From Maribacter antarcticus DSM 21422 (lineage in GTDB: Bacteria; Bacteroidota; Bacteroidia; Flavobacteriales; Flavobacteriaceae): DNA of 64,000 nt. A program made the translations under genes and the position numbers. The DNA is taken from positions 561,300 to 625,299 of the forward strand of contig NZ_KK211214.1 of the NCBI RefSeq assembly GCF_000621125.1, written 5' to 3'. Position 1 is the first letter of the stretch; every line of letters starts with the position of its first letter. The notes beneath the pieces were generated by a model. The model had not been told where the DNA came from and ran no database searches. It worked only from the letters and a program-made list of their open reading frames with translations. Shown here piece after piece: positions 17,809 through 27,169 of the stretch.

Positions 17809-20800
17809 ATGCGGCTTAAAATCATATTTATTGCGCTACTAGTATGCTTATCTAATTTTCTTGTTGCGCAACAGGTTGATTTTTCAGCTTTAAAAAACCT
17901 AAAGATTAGAAACGTTGGTCCCGCTAATATGAGTGGCCGTATTACAACAATCGATGTGGTTACGACTAATCCAAAAATTATATTCGTGGGGGCCGCATCT
18001 GGTGGGGTTTGGAAATCCGAGAATGGAGGTTCCGCATGGACACCGGTATTTGATGAACAACCTACCCAGAATATTGGTGCTTTGGTTATTCAGCAAAGTG
18101 ATCCAAACGTTATTTGGGTGGGGACTGGGGAAGGAAACCCAAGGAACTCCATGAATTTAGGAATGGGTATTTTTAAAAGTGTGGATGGTGGCCGCACTTG
18201 GAAGCATATGGGATTGGAAGCTACTAAAACCATCCATAGAATTAGTATAAATCCATTAAATCCAGATACTATTTATGTAGGTGCCATGGGAGACCCGTTT
18301 ACTGCCAATGAGCATCGAGGTCTATACAAGTCAACAGATGGAGGATTGCATTGGAAGAAAATCCTATATTCCAATGAGCGATCGGGGATTGCAGATTTGG
18401 TGATGCACCCAAGCAATCCTAAGAGGCTTTTTGCAGCGCTATATGAGCATGAGCGCACACCCTATTATTTTACCTCAGGGGGCGAAGGTTCAGGACTCCA
18501 TATATCAAATGATGCGGGAGAGAATTGGAAAGAACTAGGGGTGAAGGAAGGTCTTCCGTCCGGTAATTTGGGTAGAATAGGTTTTGCTATAGCGCCTTCC
18601 GAACCTAGTAGAATCTATGCAAAAATAGAAGCAAAGAAGAACGCCATATATCGCAGTGACGACGGGGGTGCTAATTGGAAAGTGATAAACGATAATCCCA
18701 AGTTTGCAAATAACAGACCTTTCTATTTTCAAGACCTCGCCGTAGATTCAGAAGATGCGGATAGGCTTTATAATGTCTATCAGCCCTTGTCGGTCAGTTA
18801 TGACGGCGGTACTACATTTGACACTATTCCAATGATTCCTGCTGATGAAACAAAGGGAATTCATGCCGATTTTCATGCGTTTTGGGTAAACCCCAAAGAC
18901 GCAGAACATTTTATCATAGGGGGCGATGGCGGCTTAGGTATTACTTATGATCATGGCAAAAGTTGGTATTTTCCGGAGACCATTCCTGTGGCGCAGTTTT
19001 ACCATGTGGGGGTAGATAATGATAGGCCTTACAATGTGTATGGCGGTATGCAGGATAACGGTAACTGGTCTGGCCCTGCATATACTTGGAAAAGGGGTGG
19101 TATACGCACCTTGTATTGGCAATATTTGGTAGGTGGTGATGGATTTGACATTTCTCCAGATTTAGATAATTCCCGCTATGGGTATGGCTCATCTCAAAAT
19201 GGTAATTTGTATCGGTATGACAAAGTAACGGGATATTATGTGAATATTATTCCACCAGCTCCCGATGTAACAACGTCCTTACGCTTTAATTGGAATGCAG
19301 GTTTTGCTAGAAATCCCTTTGATGCCAATTCGGCTTATTATGGTTCGCAATTTGTGCATTTGACTGGGGATAAGGGGGCGTCTTGGAAGATTATTTCTCC
19401 TGATTTGACCACCAACAATCCGGAACATCAAAAGACAGATTACGGGGGCCTTACCCTAGACGTTTCTGGCGCGGAACGTTATAACTCTATTTTAACTATT
19501 GCCCCAAGTCCTATCGATAAAAAAGTGATTTGGGCAGGTACCGATGATGGTCAAGTACAGGTAACTATGGATGGTGGTGCGACTTGGAAAAACCGTACTA
19601 GAAACGTTAAAGGCATGCCTAAAGAAGCTTGGATAGCTCAAATTGAAGCTTCAAGGTATAGTGTGGGAACTGCTTGGATGGTGGTTAACAATTACAGGAA
19701 GGGTGATTATGAAACCTATCTTTTTAAAACCGATGATTTTGGCACAAGTTGGAAACGATTGGCCTATGGAGATACGGTAAAGGGATACGCGCTAAGCGTA
19801 ATACAGGACCCGGTGGAACGCAATTTGGTGTTTTTGGGAACGGAAAATGGACTATGGGTCAGTATGGATACAGGAAACTCATGGGCCCAGTTTAAAAATG
19901 GTTTTCCTTCTGTTTCTACAATGGATTTAAAGATTCAGGAGCCGGAATCTGCCCTAATTGTGGGGACATTTGGTAGGGCTATTTGGGTGATGGATGATTT
20001 ATTATCCTTACGGAAAATTGCAAGTAATCAATTGAAGCACGGCATAACGGCCTTGCCTATGAACGATGCCGTACAAGTAAAAGGATTGTTTATTAATCCG
20101 CCCGGAAATATATGGACAGGCTTTCATACGACCTTTGAAGGTGAAAATAAAGTCTTCCAAAAAACCGAGATTCCCTTCTATATATCTGAAGAACCAGTTA
20201 AAAAAACAAGGGTCAAAGCGGAAGTATATGATCATCTAAACAGGTTAATTAATACCATAGAAGCCAAGGAATTAAGCAAAGGTCTTAATTATATGATTTG
20301 GAAACTAGACGAGGCTTCCGCTTCTTTTCCGGGTGCACGGCAAGATGATTTTTCTAGGGATATTCCGGTGATACCAGGAGATTATACCATTGTATTGCAG
20401 TATGGTTCGTTTACCGATACCACAAGCATTAAGGTGATTCCGGATCCAAGATTTGACCTGGAACCCAAGGTAGACAAAGCCTTGTACATATTTAGAAAAG
20501 AAGTGGATAGTCAGGTTGCCCTATTGTCCAAGCATTTAAGGGCGCTAGATTTGAAAAAGAAAAGCCTAGAAAAACTATTCGAACAAGTAAAAGAGCATAA
20601 AGGGGAATCAAAGGAGACATTGGTTTCAAAAATTAATCATATGAAGGCCGCCTTAGATCAGCTTCGTTCTAAAGGGCAGATTCCAAAACCAAAAAGGCAA
20701 TTAGGTGCGTGGCAGTCTTTTGAAACATCGCCATTTTCAAAAGTTCAGGAGGCCTTACGTATAGCGGCTGCACAAACTACAATGCCTTCCCATCAACATA

Positions 20801-20925
20801 GGGAAACCCTAGAACAAGCTACCGTGCTCATTTCGGATTTTTCCACAGCGGTAACGGATTTTATGAAAACGGATTGGGTATCCTTTGCGACTTTGATTGA
20901 AAATAGTGCGCTAATAGTGGAATAG
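17809..20925 (+). CDS. Exported BNR/sortilin-like beta-propeller protein
   Basis: A protein of 1038 residues from the ATG at 17809, which gives a compact signal peptide (MRLKIIFIALLVCL, cut after AQ). A TTG at 17788 would add seven residues. Residues about 25-760 are BNR/Asp-box repeats of beta-propellers, seen repeatedly as SxDGGxTW (KSENGGSAW, KSVDGGRTW, KSTDGGLHW, RSDDGGANW, TMDGGATW). Residues about 780-900 are beta-rich and about 900-1030 are helical with coiled-coil character. This architecture is common in Bacteroidota proteins annotated as glycosyl hydrolases on the propeller alone, but no catalytic residues can be assigned. It may bind or process a peptide or glycan in the periplasm. 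It stands alone as a transcript, convergent with the carboxypeptidase gene. Confidence 0.87.
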   Translation: MRLKIIFIALLVCLSNFLVAQQVDFSALKNLKIRNVGPANMSGRITTIDVVTTNPKIIFVGAASGGVWKSENGGSAWTPVFDEQPTQNIGALVIQQSDPNVIWVGTGEGNPRNSMNLGMGIFKSVDGGRTWKHMGLEATKTIHRISINPLNPDTIYVGAMGDPFTANEHRGLYKSTDGGLHWKKILYSNERSGIADLVMHPSNPKRLFAALYEHERTPYYFTSGGEGSGLHISNDAGENWKELGVKEGLPSGNLGRIGFAIAPSEPSRIYAKIEAKKNAIYRSDDGGANWKVINDNPKFANNRPFYFQDLAVDSEDADRLYNVYQPLSVSYDGGTTFDTIPMIPADETKGIHADFHAFWVNPKDAEHFIIGGDGGLGITYDHGKSWYFPETIPVAQFYHVGVDNDRPYNVYGGMQDNGNWSGPAYTWKRGGIRTLYWQYLVGGDGFDISPDLDNSRYGYGSSQNGNLYRYDKVTGYYVNIIPPAPDVTTSLRFNWNAGFARNPFDANSAYYGSQFVHLTGDKGASWKIISPDLTTNNPEHQKTDYGGLTLDVSGAERYNSILTIAPSPIDKKVIWAGTDDGQVQVTMDGGATWKNRTRNVKGMPKEAWIAQIEASRYSVGTAWMVVNNYRKGDYETYLFKTDDFGTSWKRLAYGDTVKGYALSVIQDPVERNLVFLGTENGLWVSMDTGNSWAQFKNGFPSVSTMDLKIQEPESALIVGTFGRAIWVMDDLLSLRKIASNQLKHGITALPMNDAVQVKGLFINPPGNIWTGFHTTFEGENKVFQKTEIPFYISEEPVKKTRVKAEVYDHLNRLINTIEAKELSKGLNYMIWKLDEASASFPGARQDDFSRDIPVIPGDYTIVLQYGSFTDTTSIKVIPDPRFDLEPKVDKALYIFRKEVDSQVALLSKHLRALDLKKKSLEKLFEQVKEHKGESKETLVSKINHMKAALDQLRSKGQIPKPKRQLGAWQSFETSPFSKVQEALRIAAAQTTMPSHQHRETLEQATVLISDFSTAVTDFMKTDWVSFATLIENSALIVE

Positions 20926-20967
20926 GTCAAATTGAAAAATACGTTGATCTATTGTATCCTGACGTTC

Positions 20968-22239
20968 CTATTTTTTTAGACGATCTAACATCATCTCCAT
21001 TAAGACATTCGCACTAATCCGTCCTTTTTCCTTTATAAACGGGCGAGGAGTATTATCTCCAATTTCAAAAACTAAAGCTTCTGCACCGTAAGCTGCAAAA
21101 AAATAGTTTCGGGAAACGGTGGTAGGTTGTATTTTATCATTTGATTTAATATTAGGGTCATAGCCGTCAATTCGCTTTTTGATAGCATCAAGCCAATCGT
21201 AAACAAGGTTTGGCATATTCCCTTTTAATTTAGGGTCAACCGTATAATAGATATCGTCCCAAGTAGAATGAAAATCAATACCAAAATAGAATTTACCTTG
21301 AGTTTCATTAATTTTATTTTGCATGAATTCTTTTACTGCCTGTGTCTCTGGTTGGTTAAAATTTGCCCAATCCCTGTTCAAATCTATGCCACCGGCATTA
21401 TGACGCCAATGGCCATTGTCCACGCCATCTGGGTTCATGAGAGGAATCACATACGTGGTGAATTTTTTTCTGAATTTTCGGGCTAATTTGGAGTCGGAAC
21501 TGAGGTTCTCAACAAAAGCTTTCATCGCAAGATATCCAGTAACCTCGGGCGGATGTTGCCTTGAAATAACAATGAGCATATTCTTGGATTCTGGGTCGCC
21601 TACCGTTAATAAATTCAAATCCCTGCCTTGTTCACTTTTTCCGATACTTCTGGTTTGCACAAAAGGTTTTTGGGACAAACTATCTGCCCATGTAAAAACG
21701 CGGCTAGAGGTCTCCAATTCCTGACCAGAAACCCAAAGGGTGTCTGGTCCAATCTCCAATCTTATTTTTACATATAGGGGAAGGGCGCCAGGTCCAAAAT
21801 CAGCATCTCCTTTTTCATATTCGGTGTAGTTAATGGAATCTAGCGATGACCAATGTACGCCGTCACTGCTTAGCTTGGGGTAATAGCGGTGCTTTACCGT
21901 TTCTTGATAGGTCAACACTACATTTATTGATTTCTTTTCAGTAGCCCATACCTTAAAAGCATACCATGGACTTATATTTATGGGTGTATTTTCTGAAGTA
22001 ATTAAAGCAGTATACGTGCTGTCGTTACGTTTAACTATTCCGTTAAGCCTAGCACCCACAAAGTCATTTGAAAATACTATATCTGAATCCTTAAAAGTAG
22101 ATGTACCTTTCCATTGTGTTTGTATCGGTTTTGATTCGGTATTTATTATTTTAATTGGGGGTTGTCCTTGGAATTTTGGTGTCTGGGCTTTGACTTGAAG
22201 CGTTACGAAAACACTAATAATTAAGAATATATTTTTCAT
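20968..22239 (-). CDS. M14 zinc carboxypeptidase, exported
   Basis: A 423-residue protein with a signal peptide (MKNIFLIISVFVTLQVKAQ). An N-terminal beta domain of about 180 residues precedes the M14 peptidase domain (about 190-420). Zinc ligands are His229 and Glu232 in RQHPPE and His324 in DFHSTWDD. Substrate residues are in NPDGVDNGHWRHNAGGIDLNRDW, and the catalytic Glu is Glu392 in VFEIGD. It belongs to the M14 group with an added N-terminal domain and should remove C-terminal residues from peptides in the periplasm or outside. The gene is convergent with the BNR-repeat gene, with 42 bases between the stops. Confidence 0.9.
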   Translation of the reverse strand: MKNIFLIISVFVTLQVKAQTPKFQGQPPIKIINTESKPIQTQWKGTSTFKDSDIVFSNDFVGARLNGIVKRNDSTYTALITSENTPINISPWYAFKVWATEKKSINVVLTYQETVKHRYYPKLSSDGVHWSSLDSINYTEYEKGDADFGPGALPLYVKIRLEIGPDTLWVSGQELETSSRVFTWADSLSQKPFVQTRSIGKSEQGRDLNLLTVGDPESKNMLIVISRQHPPEVTGYLAMKAFVENLSSDSKLARKFRKKFTTYVIPLMNPDGVDNGHWRHNAGGIDLNRDWANFNQPETQAVKEFMQNKINETQGKFYFGIDFHSTWDDIYYTVDPKLKGNMPNLVYDWLDAIKKRIDGYDPNIKSNDKIQPTTVSRNYFFAAYGAEALVFEIGDNTPRPFIKEKGRISANVLMEMMLDRLKK

Positions 22240-22936
22240 TTTCAGAAAATTTTATTTATGTAAATATGTATTGTACGCTTTACTTTCTGGAAAAGGGTTA
22301 GGCTTACTAATGTCATCCTTTTGCGCTTATGTCTGCAGCGAATATAGGAAAGAATGTCGTTTTGTTGAAGCCACCAATACATAAATTTTATAGGCCATAG
22401 AGATACTAGATGCGCGGTAGTATTGAACGCGGTAGTATTTCTTATGCTGAATAAGTTCAGAGTAAGGAATTAAGAAATACATAGGATAAAGAAAGTCATA
22501 CCTATTGTATGCCTAAGTACTTATAGAAATCTGTAGCTTTTGAAGTTCAGAACAACTAAAAGGTTGGGAAAACAGTGAAGATTTTTAGTTTTATGCGACC
22601 TTGATATTGCAAGTATCACGGCTTTGGGAATAAAATTCACCTTAATTGGCCGATAGTTAATATATGGAGTTGCTGCCCTAGGTAATCTAGGAGGTAACCA
22701 TAGCATCTCACTTCTAAAACGCAACTAAAAAAGGCTATGAAGCAGATGTACTATGCTGAAACAAAGAATGTCCCACAGCCCTTTTTAAAACAATGATGCA
22801 TGTATCAGTAAAGAATATAAAGCTATATAGTTGTTGTAGATAGTAAATCTTGCTCATGGAAAACCAATAGATGTAAGGCTTCAAATAAAAATTAGTATCA
22901 TTCTTTTAGTAAAAAAATATAAATAAATAGCTTCTT
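22240..22936. other. Intergenic region, possibly degraded
   Basis: About 700 bases with no convincing open frame. It borders a clear pseudogene, and a peptide around 22680-22790 on the plus strand (ending KAMKQMYYAETKNVPQPF) reads like old coding sequence with stops, but I cannot name the family. Confidence 0.35.
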
Positions 22937-23383
22937 TGGTTTTATACTACAGGGAATGACATAAAACGCGGCGGATTGGATATGAGTTATCTAGATTTCC
23001 ATTTGTTAGGAGGTGATGGAAGCCAAGAGGTGACGACCGGTAATACAGCATAAAGTGAACTTTTTAGAAGAATTACGCTGCCCCAAAATAATATTAAATT
23101 CATACCTCTTGCCAAAAGTGTCTTGATCTATGATAAAATTAAAAACGTAGAATTATGGATAAATCAAGGTGCATCTTTTGAAAATGTAGTAAGCGAGTTA
23201 GAAGTCGGTAAAAGTATAAAATCTTTGTTATTTCGCAGTTTTGGACTAAACACGACACCACGTGTATTGTCCGAAAAATTACAGATAGCTCCTTTGGACA
23301 ATAAACAGATAGCATCACTCAAACAACAAAGTTTTTTTGTAAAGACCTTTGGAGACAATAAACTTTTAGGAGGAATTATATAA
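22937..23383 (+). pseudogene. Dead partial copy of the DUF2231-cytochrome gene
   Basis: From GNDIKRGGLDMSYLD onward this is a clear homologue of residues about 189-325 of the intact protein at 42146-43525: SELFRRITLPQNN, ASFENVVSELEVGKSIK, APLDNKQIASL and FFVKTFGDN all match. The reading frame has a stop at 23051, the CxxCH haem site has been lost, and both the membrane half and the LRR half are missing. It is a degraded duplicate about 19 kb from its intact relative. Confidence 0.85.
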
Positions 23384-23572
23384 AATCCTTCACGTGATTA
23401 AACAAGTTAGTGTGTTAGTTTAGGTATCAAATGGTCAAGTTGATTCTTGCTTATTTATAAAAGCTTTTAAATTTATACTTTTAAGCTGAACTGTTAACTA
23501 AAGGCATATGGTAACGTCAATTTATATTAGTAGTTTATCATCTTGTTGTTTCTTAATTATTCTCTTTCTGTT

Positions 23573-24365
23573 ATGAGTAGAATACTAAGTTTTATTTTTT
23601 TAATATCTTTTTCAACAAGCCTATGGGCCCAAAAGAACATAGACTTTTTTATTTTGGCCGTACAATCTAATGCTCAGGGTTGGATGGGCGATGCACAGGA
23701 ATATCCCAAAGACGAACAGTATTTGGATGATGCTATACTTTTTAACTGGACCTTTTATGGAAAGCACAGCTCAAGTGGTAAATGGGTGCATATGCAAGCG
23801 CAAAGCGGTAGATTTGACAGGTCATTTCGGCCCTGAAGTTAGCTTTGCACGTGATTTAAAAAAGGAAGGGTATAACCCAGCAATTTTGAAATTTTGTTTA
23901 GGAGCCACTGGGCTCTCAAGAGATTGGAAGTCACCTGGCGACGGCGGTAACTACGATGCTATGGTCAAAGATTTAAGAGTTGCAATTTGCTACCTAGAGC
24001 AAAAAGGATACAGTTTAAACTTTGGTGGTTTTATATGGATTCAAGGTGAATCTGATGCAGTTAATGACCAAACAGCTTCTGATTACCAAGTAAATTTAGA
24101 GCTGTTGATAACTGATTTACGAACGGAAGTCTTACAAGATTCAAATTTGAAAATTATCTTAGGCGTAGATGAGCAACATATGTTTGTTAAGGAGCGTCCC
24201 CAAGTTCTAGAAGCGCAAAAACAAATTGCACTAAATGATAGGAATATCACTTACACTACGATGTACAGCATCCCAAAGGCAGACGGCACGCATTTAACCC
24301 CTGCGGGACTAATTGAACACGGGCATCGTATTTTTAATGCTTTTAAAGTATTGGAAAACCAATGA
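23573..24365 (+). pseudogene. SGNH carbohydrate esterase (sialate O-acetylesterase-like), frameshifted
   Basis: The first frame starts at ATG 23573 with a good signal peptide (MSRILSFIFLISFSTSLWAQ) and runs through AVQSNAQGWMGD, the block holding the nucleophilic Ser. It then ends at 23836. The rest continues in another frame from about 23810: HFGPEVSFARDL, GATGLSRDW, WIQGESDA and DGTHLTPAG with the catalytic Asp and His. Joined, they make a normal-length enzyme of about 260 residues, so one small indel near 23800-23820 breaks an otherwise well-preserved gene. Family members remove acetyl or similar esters from glycans. It sits before two more esterase genes. A sequencing error is possible. 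Confidence 0.82.
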
Positions 24366-24405
24366 TTCAAAGCTTTGAAATTTTTAGTATTAAGGACAAG
24401 GGAGT

Positions 24406-25113
24406 ATGAAAATTATAATTAAATCTGTACTTCGTCTGTTAATCTTTTTGATTGTACTTAGCACTATTGGGGCATGTAGTAAAAAAATGACTAAGGTGGT
24501 ATGCGTGGGCGATAGTATTACCTACGGTGCGCGACTGGATGACAGGGATAGGTATTCTTATCCTGCTCAACTACAACTGCTTCTCGGAGAAAACTATGCA
24601 GTAGAAAACTTTGGAGTGGGGGGAGCTACCCTTATTAGAAAAGGCAAACCGACGGTGTGGAACGAGTTGAGAAAAATAAAAGAAGCAAACCCTGATATTA
24701 TCGTTATAAGCCTTGGTACAAATGATACCTGTGGTATGGGCACCTGTGGAGATAGAAAATGTTGGGAGTACAAGGATGAATATGAGGCAGATTACCTTGA
24801 TTTTATTGATGAACTATCGAAATTAACATCTAAACCACAAATCTTTTTATGTGCGCCCTCGCCTATGGTTTTGGAGACTCCAGGTTTGAAGAGGGAACGT
24901 ATAGAAGGATTAATAACCCGCAAACCTCGACTACAAGAGCTTATTGGTATGATAAAGGATGTTGTCAAAGAAAAAAACATCAAATTCATTGATCTCAATA
25001 TACCTTTGGCCCGTAAACCTGAACTTTTTACCGAAGAAGATGGAGTTCATCCAAACAGGGCAGGTTATAAAGTTATTGCCGAATTGGTATTCGCAGCATT
25101 AAAAAAGAACTGA
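24406..25113 (+). CDS. SGNH/GDSL hydrolase lipoprotein
   Basis: A 235-residue lipoprotein (lipobox IGAC, Cys24). All SGNH blocks are present: VCVGDSITYG with nucleophile Ser37, FGVGGAT, SLGTNDT and DGVHPNRAGY with Asp212 and His215. It is a single-domain esterase, most likely removing acetyl groups from a polysaccharide given the esterases around it and the fucosidase-like gene downstream. It lies 40 bases after the frameshifted esterase and 4 bases before the next gene, so the three are one transcript. Confidence 0.88.
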   Translation: MKIIIKSVLRLLIFLIVLSTIGACSKKMTKVVCVGDSITYGARLDDRDRYSYPAQLQLLLGENYAVENFGVGGATLIRKGKPTVWNELRKIKEANPDIIVISLGTNDTCGMGTCGDRKCWEYKDEYEADYLDFIDELSKLTSKPQIFLCAPSPMVLETPGLKRERIEGLITRKPRLQELIGMIKDVVKEKNIKFIDLNIPLARKPELFTEEDGVHPNRAGYKVIAELVFAALKKN

Positions 25114-25117
25114 ATAT

Positions 25118-27118
25118 ATGAAAATACTGGGTCCTAAAAAAGTAAGGGTTTTTAAATACGTGATTTATCTAGGGTTCATTTTTTGCGGTCATCAAATTAC
25201 CGCGCAAGAGAATCAGAACAAATCGAAGGTTCAAATGTCGGAATGGAAAGGTTTCGAAAGGTATGATTTCCAATTTGAAAATAAAGATGCATGGCTCGTG
25301 CTACCAAAAAAAGCTGCTGTAGGGAAACCTTGGTTGTGGCGCGCACGCTTTCCCAGTTTTCATAGCGAGGCGGATAGTATTCTTGCTTCCGAAGGGTTTC
25401 ATATTGCGCACATAAATACAGCGGGTATGTTGGGAAACCCAGAATCTATGGTCATTTGGGACCGTTTTTATACGTATCTGACCAGTACATATGAACTCAA
25501 CCAAAAAGTGGCGCTGTCAGGTGTTAGTAGAGGCGGACTTTTTATCTACACCTGGGCGAAAAGAAATCCGAAGAAAGTAAATTGCATATATGGTGATGCT
25601 CCGGTTTGTGACATCAAAAGCTGGCCGGGAGGTTTTGGTGAAGGAGTTGGCGCTAAAGAGGTATGGAATGGGTTAAAGGAAAAGTACGGTTTTAAGACAG
25701 AGGAAGAAGCCAAGACCTATGCAAACAATCCTATTGATAATCTGGAAATTTTGGCTGCAGAGAAAATCCCTATCCTTCACATGATTGGTCTTCAAGACAA
25801 AATTGTTCCTGCGGATGAAAATACGTTTATTTTGATCAACCGTTATCTAAGGTTGGGTGGAAGCGCAACGGTGGTTCCTTGTACCAAGGGAAAACAATCC
25901 TTGCAAGGGCATCATTATCCTCTTGAAACACCAAGGCTAGTAGCCGATTTTATTACATACCATTCAAAAACCCCAATTGAAACCTTAGATGCGTTGGCCT
26001 ATCAACACTTGCGGGGAGGAATCCGAAATTCCTTTAAGAAGTTTGTGAATGAAAAGAAAGGTAGCGTCGCTTTTCTTGGAGGATCGATTACCTACAATGG
26101 TGGTTGGCGCGATAGTATAGTCAACTATCTGACCAAACGTTTCCCAACAACTGAATTCGATTTTATTACTGCAGGAATACCTTCTATGGGTACTACACCT
26201 GCAGCATTTAGGCTAAAACGTGATGTATTGAAAAACGGACCGATAGATTTGATTTTTGAAGAAGCTGCGGTAAACGATGCCGGAAATGGAAGAACTACCG
26301 AAGAACAATTGCTGGCAATGGAGGGTATTGTGCGACATGTACGTAAAGATAATCCAGCTGCTGATGTAGTGCTCATGCATTTCGTTGATCCTGAAAAAAT
26401 GGAAACGTATCGAACTGGAAAAATTCCTAAAGTCATACAAAATCATGAAGCGGTAGCGGAGCATTATAATATTTCAACAATCAATCTGGCAAAGGAAGTA
26501 ACGGAACGAATTGATGCTGGAGAGTTTTCTTGGGAATATGATTTTAAAAACCTTCACCCTTCCCCCTTCGGACAAGGGATTTATTTTCATTCGATGAAAA
26601 TATTTCTAGAAAACGCGTGGCAAGGTGATGTAGCATCTGATGATAAAATTGTTACCTATGAGCTTCCCACTCCATTAAAAAAAGGAAATTACGATGATGG
26701 AATATTGCTTCCCACAAAGAAATACAGTAAACAAAAAGGATGGGCGTACATAGAAAACTGGCAACCAAATGATGGAAAGCCTACAAGGGAAAATTACACG
26801 AGTGTACCTATGCTGACTAATGAGCATACTGGAAAAACCTTGAAATTTAATTTTGAGGGGAATGCAGCTGGTATAGCCATTGCAGCCGGTCCGGATGCGG
26901 GAATTATAGCGTATAGTATTGATGGAAGCACTTGGAGTAAAATCGACTTATTTACCCGTTGGAGTTCTAGTTTACATTTACCATGGTATACAACATTAGT
27001 GTCTGGGTTAAAGCAAGGAAAGCATACTTTGAAAATCAAGGTGCTGGCAGAAAAAAATACAGCAAGTACTGGGTACAAGTGTCGCATTCGATATTTCTTT
27101 GTAAACGGTTTAGAGTAA
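25118..27118 (+). CDS. Two-headed esterase: alpha/beta-hydrolase fused to SGNH hydrolase
   Basis: A 666-residue exported protein with a signal peptide cut near residue 30 (ITAQ). Residues about 40-285 form an alpha/beta-hydrolase domain with the nucleophile elbow GVSRGG (Ser137), and Asp227 and His265 or His266 are candidates for the rest of the triad. Residues about 310-500 form an SGNH domain with FLGGSITYNGGW (Ser323), GIPSMGTT, AVNDAG and HPSPFG (His480). The last 130 residues are beta-rich and resemble a carbohydrate-binding or lid domain. Two ester-cleaving centres on one chain suggest removal of different ester groups from one glycan. Start is the ATG 4 bases after the previous gene. 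Confidence 0.85.
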   Translation: MKILGPKKVRVFKYVIYLGFIFCGHQITAQENQNKSKVQMSEWKGFERYDFQFENKDAWLVLPKKAAVGKPWLWRARFPSFHSEADSILASEGFHIAHINTAGMLGNPESMVIWDRFYTYLTSTYELNQKVALSGVSRGGLFIYTWAKRNPKKVNCIYGDAPVCDIKSWPGGFGEGVGAKEVWNGLKEKYGFKTEEEAKTYANNPIDNLEILAAEKIPILHMIGLQDKIVPADENTFILINRYLRLGGSATVVPCTKGKQSLQGHHYPLETPRLVADFITYHSKTPIETLDALAYQHLRGGIRNSFKKFVNEKKGSVAFLGGSITYNGGWRDSIVNYLTKRFPTTEFDFITAGIPSMGTTPAAFRLKRDVLKNGPIDLIFEEAAVNDAGNGRTTEEQLLAMEGIVRHVRKDNPAADVVLMHFVDPEKMETYRTGKIPKVIQNHEAVAEHYNISTINLAKEVTERIDAGEFSWEYDFKNLHPSPFGQGIYFHSMKIFLENAWQGDVASDDKIVTYELPTPLKKGNYDDGILLPTKKYSKQKGWAYIENWQPNDGKPTRENYTSVPMLTNEHTGKTLKFNFEGNAAGIAIAAGPDAGIIAYSIDGSTWSKIDLFTRWSSSLHLPWYTTLVSGLKQGKHTLKIKVLAEKNTASTGYKCRIRYFFVNGLE

Positions 27119-27169
27119 TTGTGCATCTTTAATTTACCTAAGATTAAAAGAAGTTAATATAAAAGTAAA

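Noticed and set aside
22521-22800. Possible old coding sequence on either strand
   Set aside because: Stops in every frame and no family I can name; left as intergenic.
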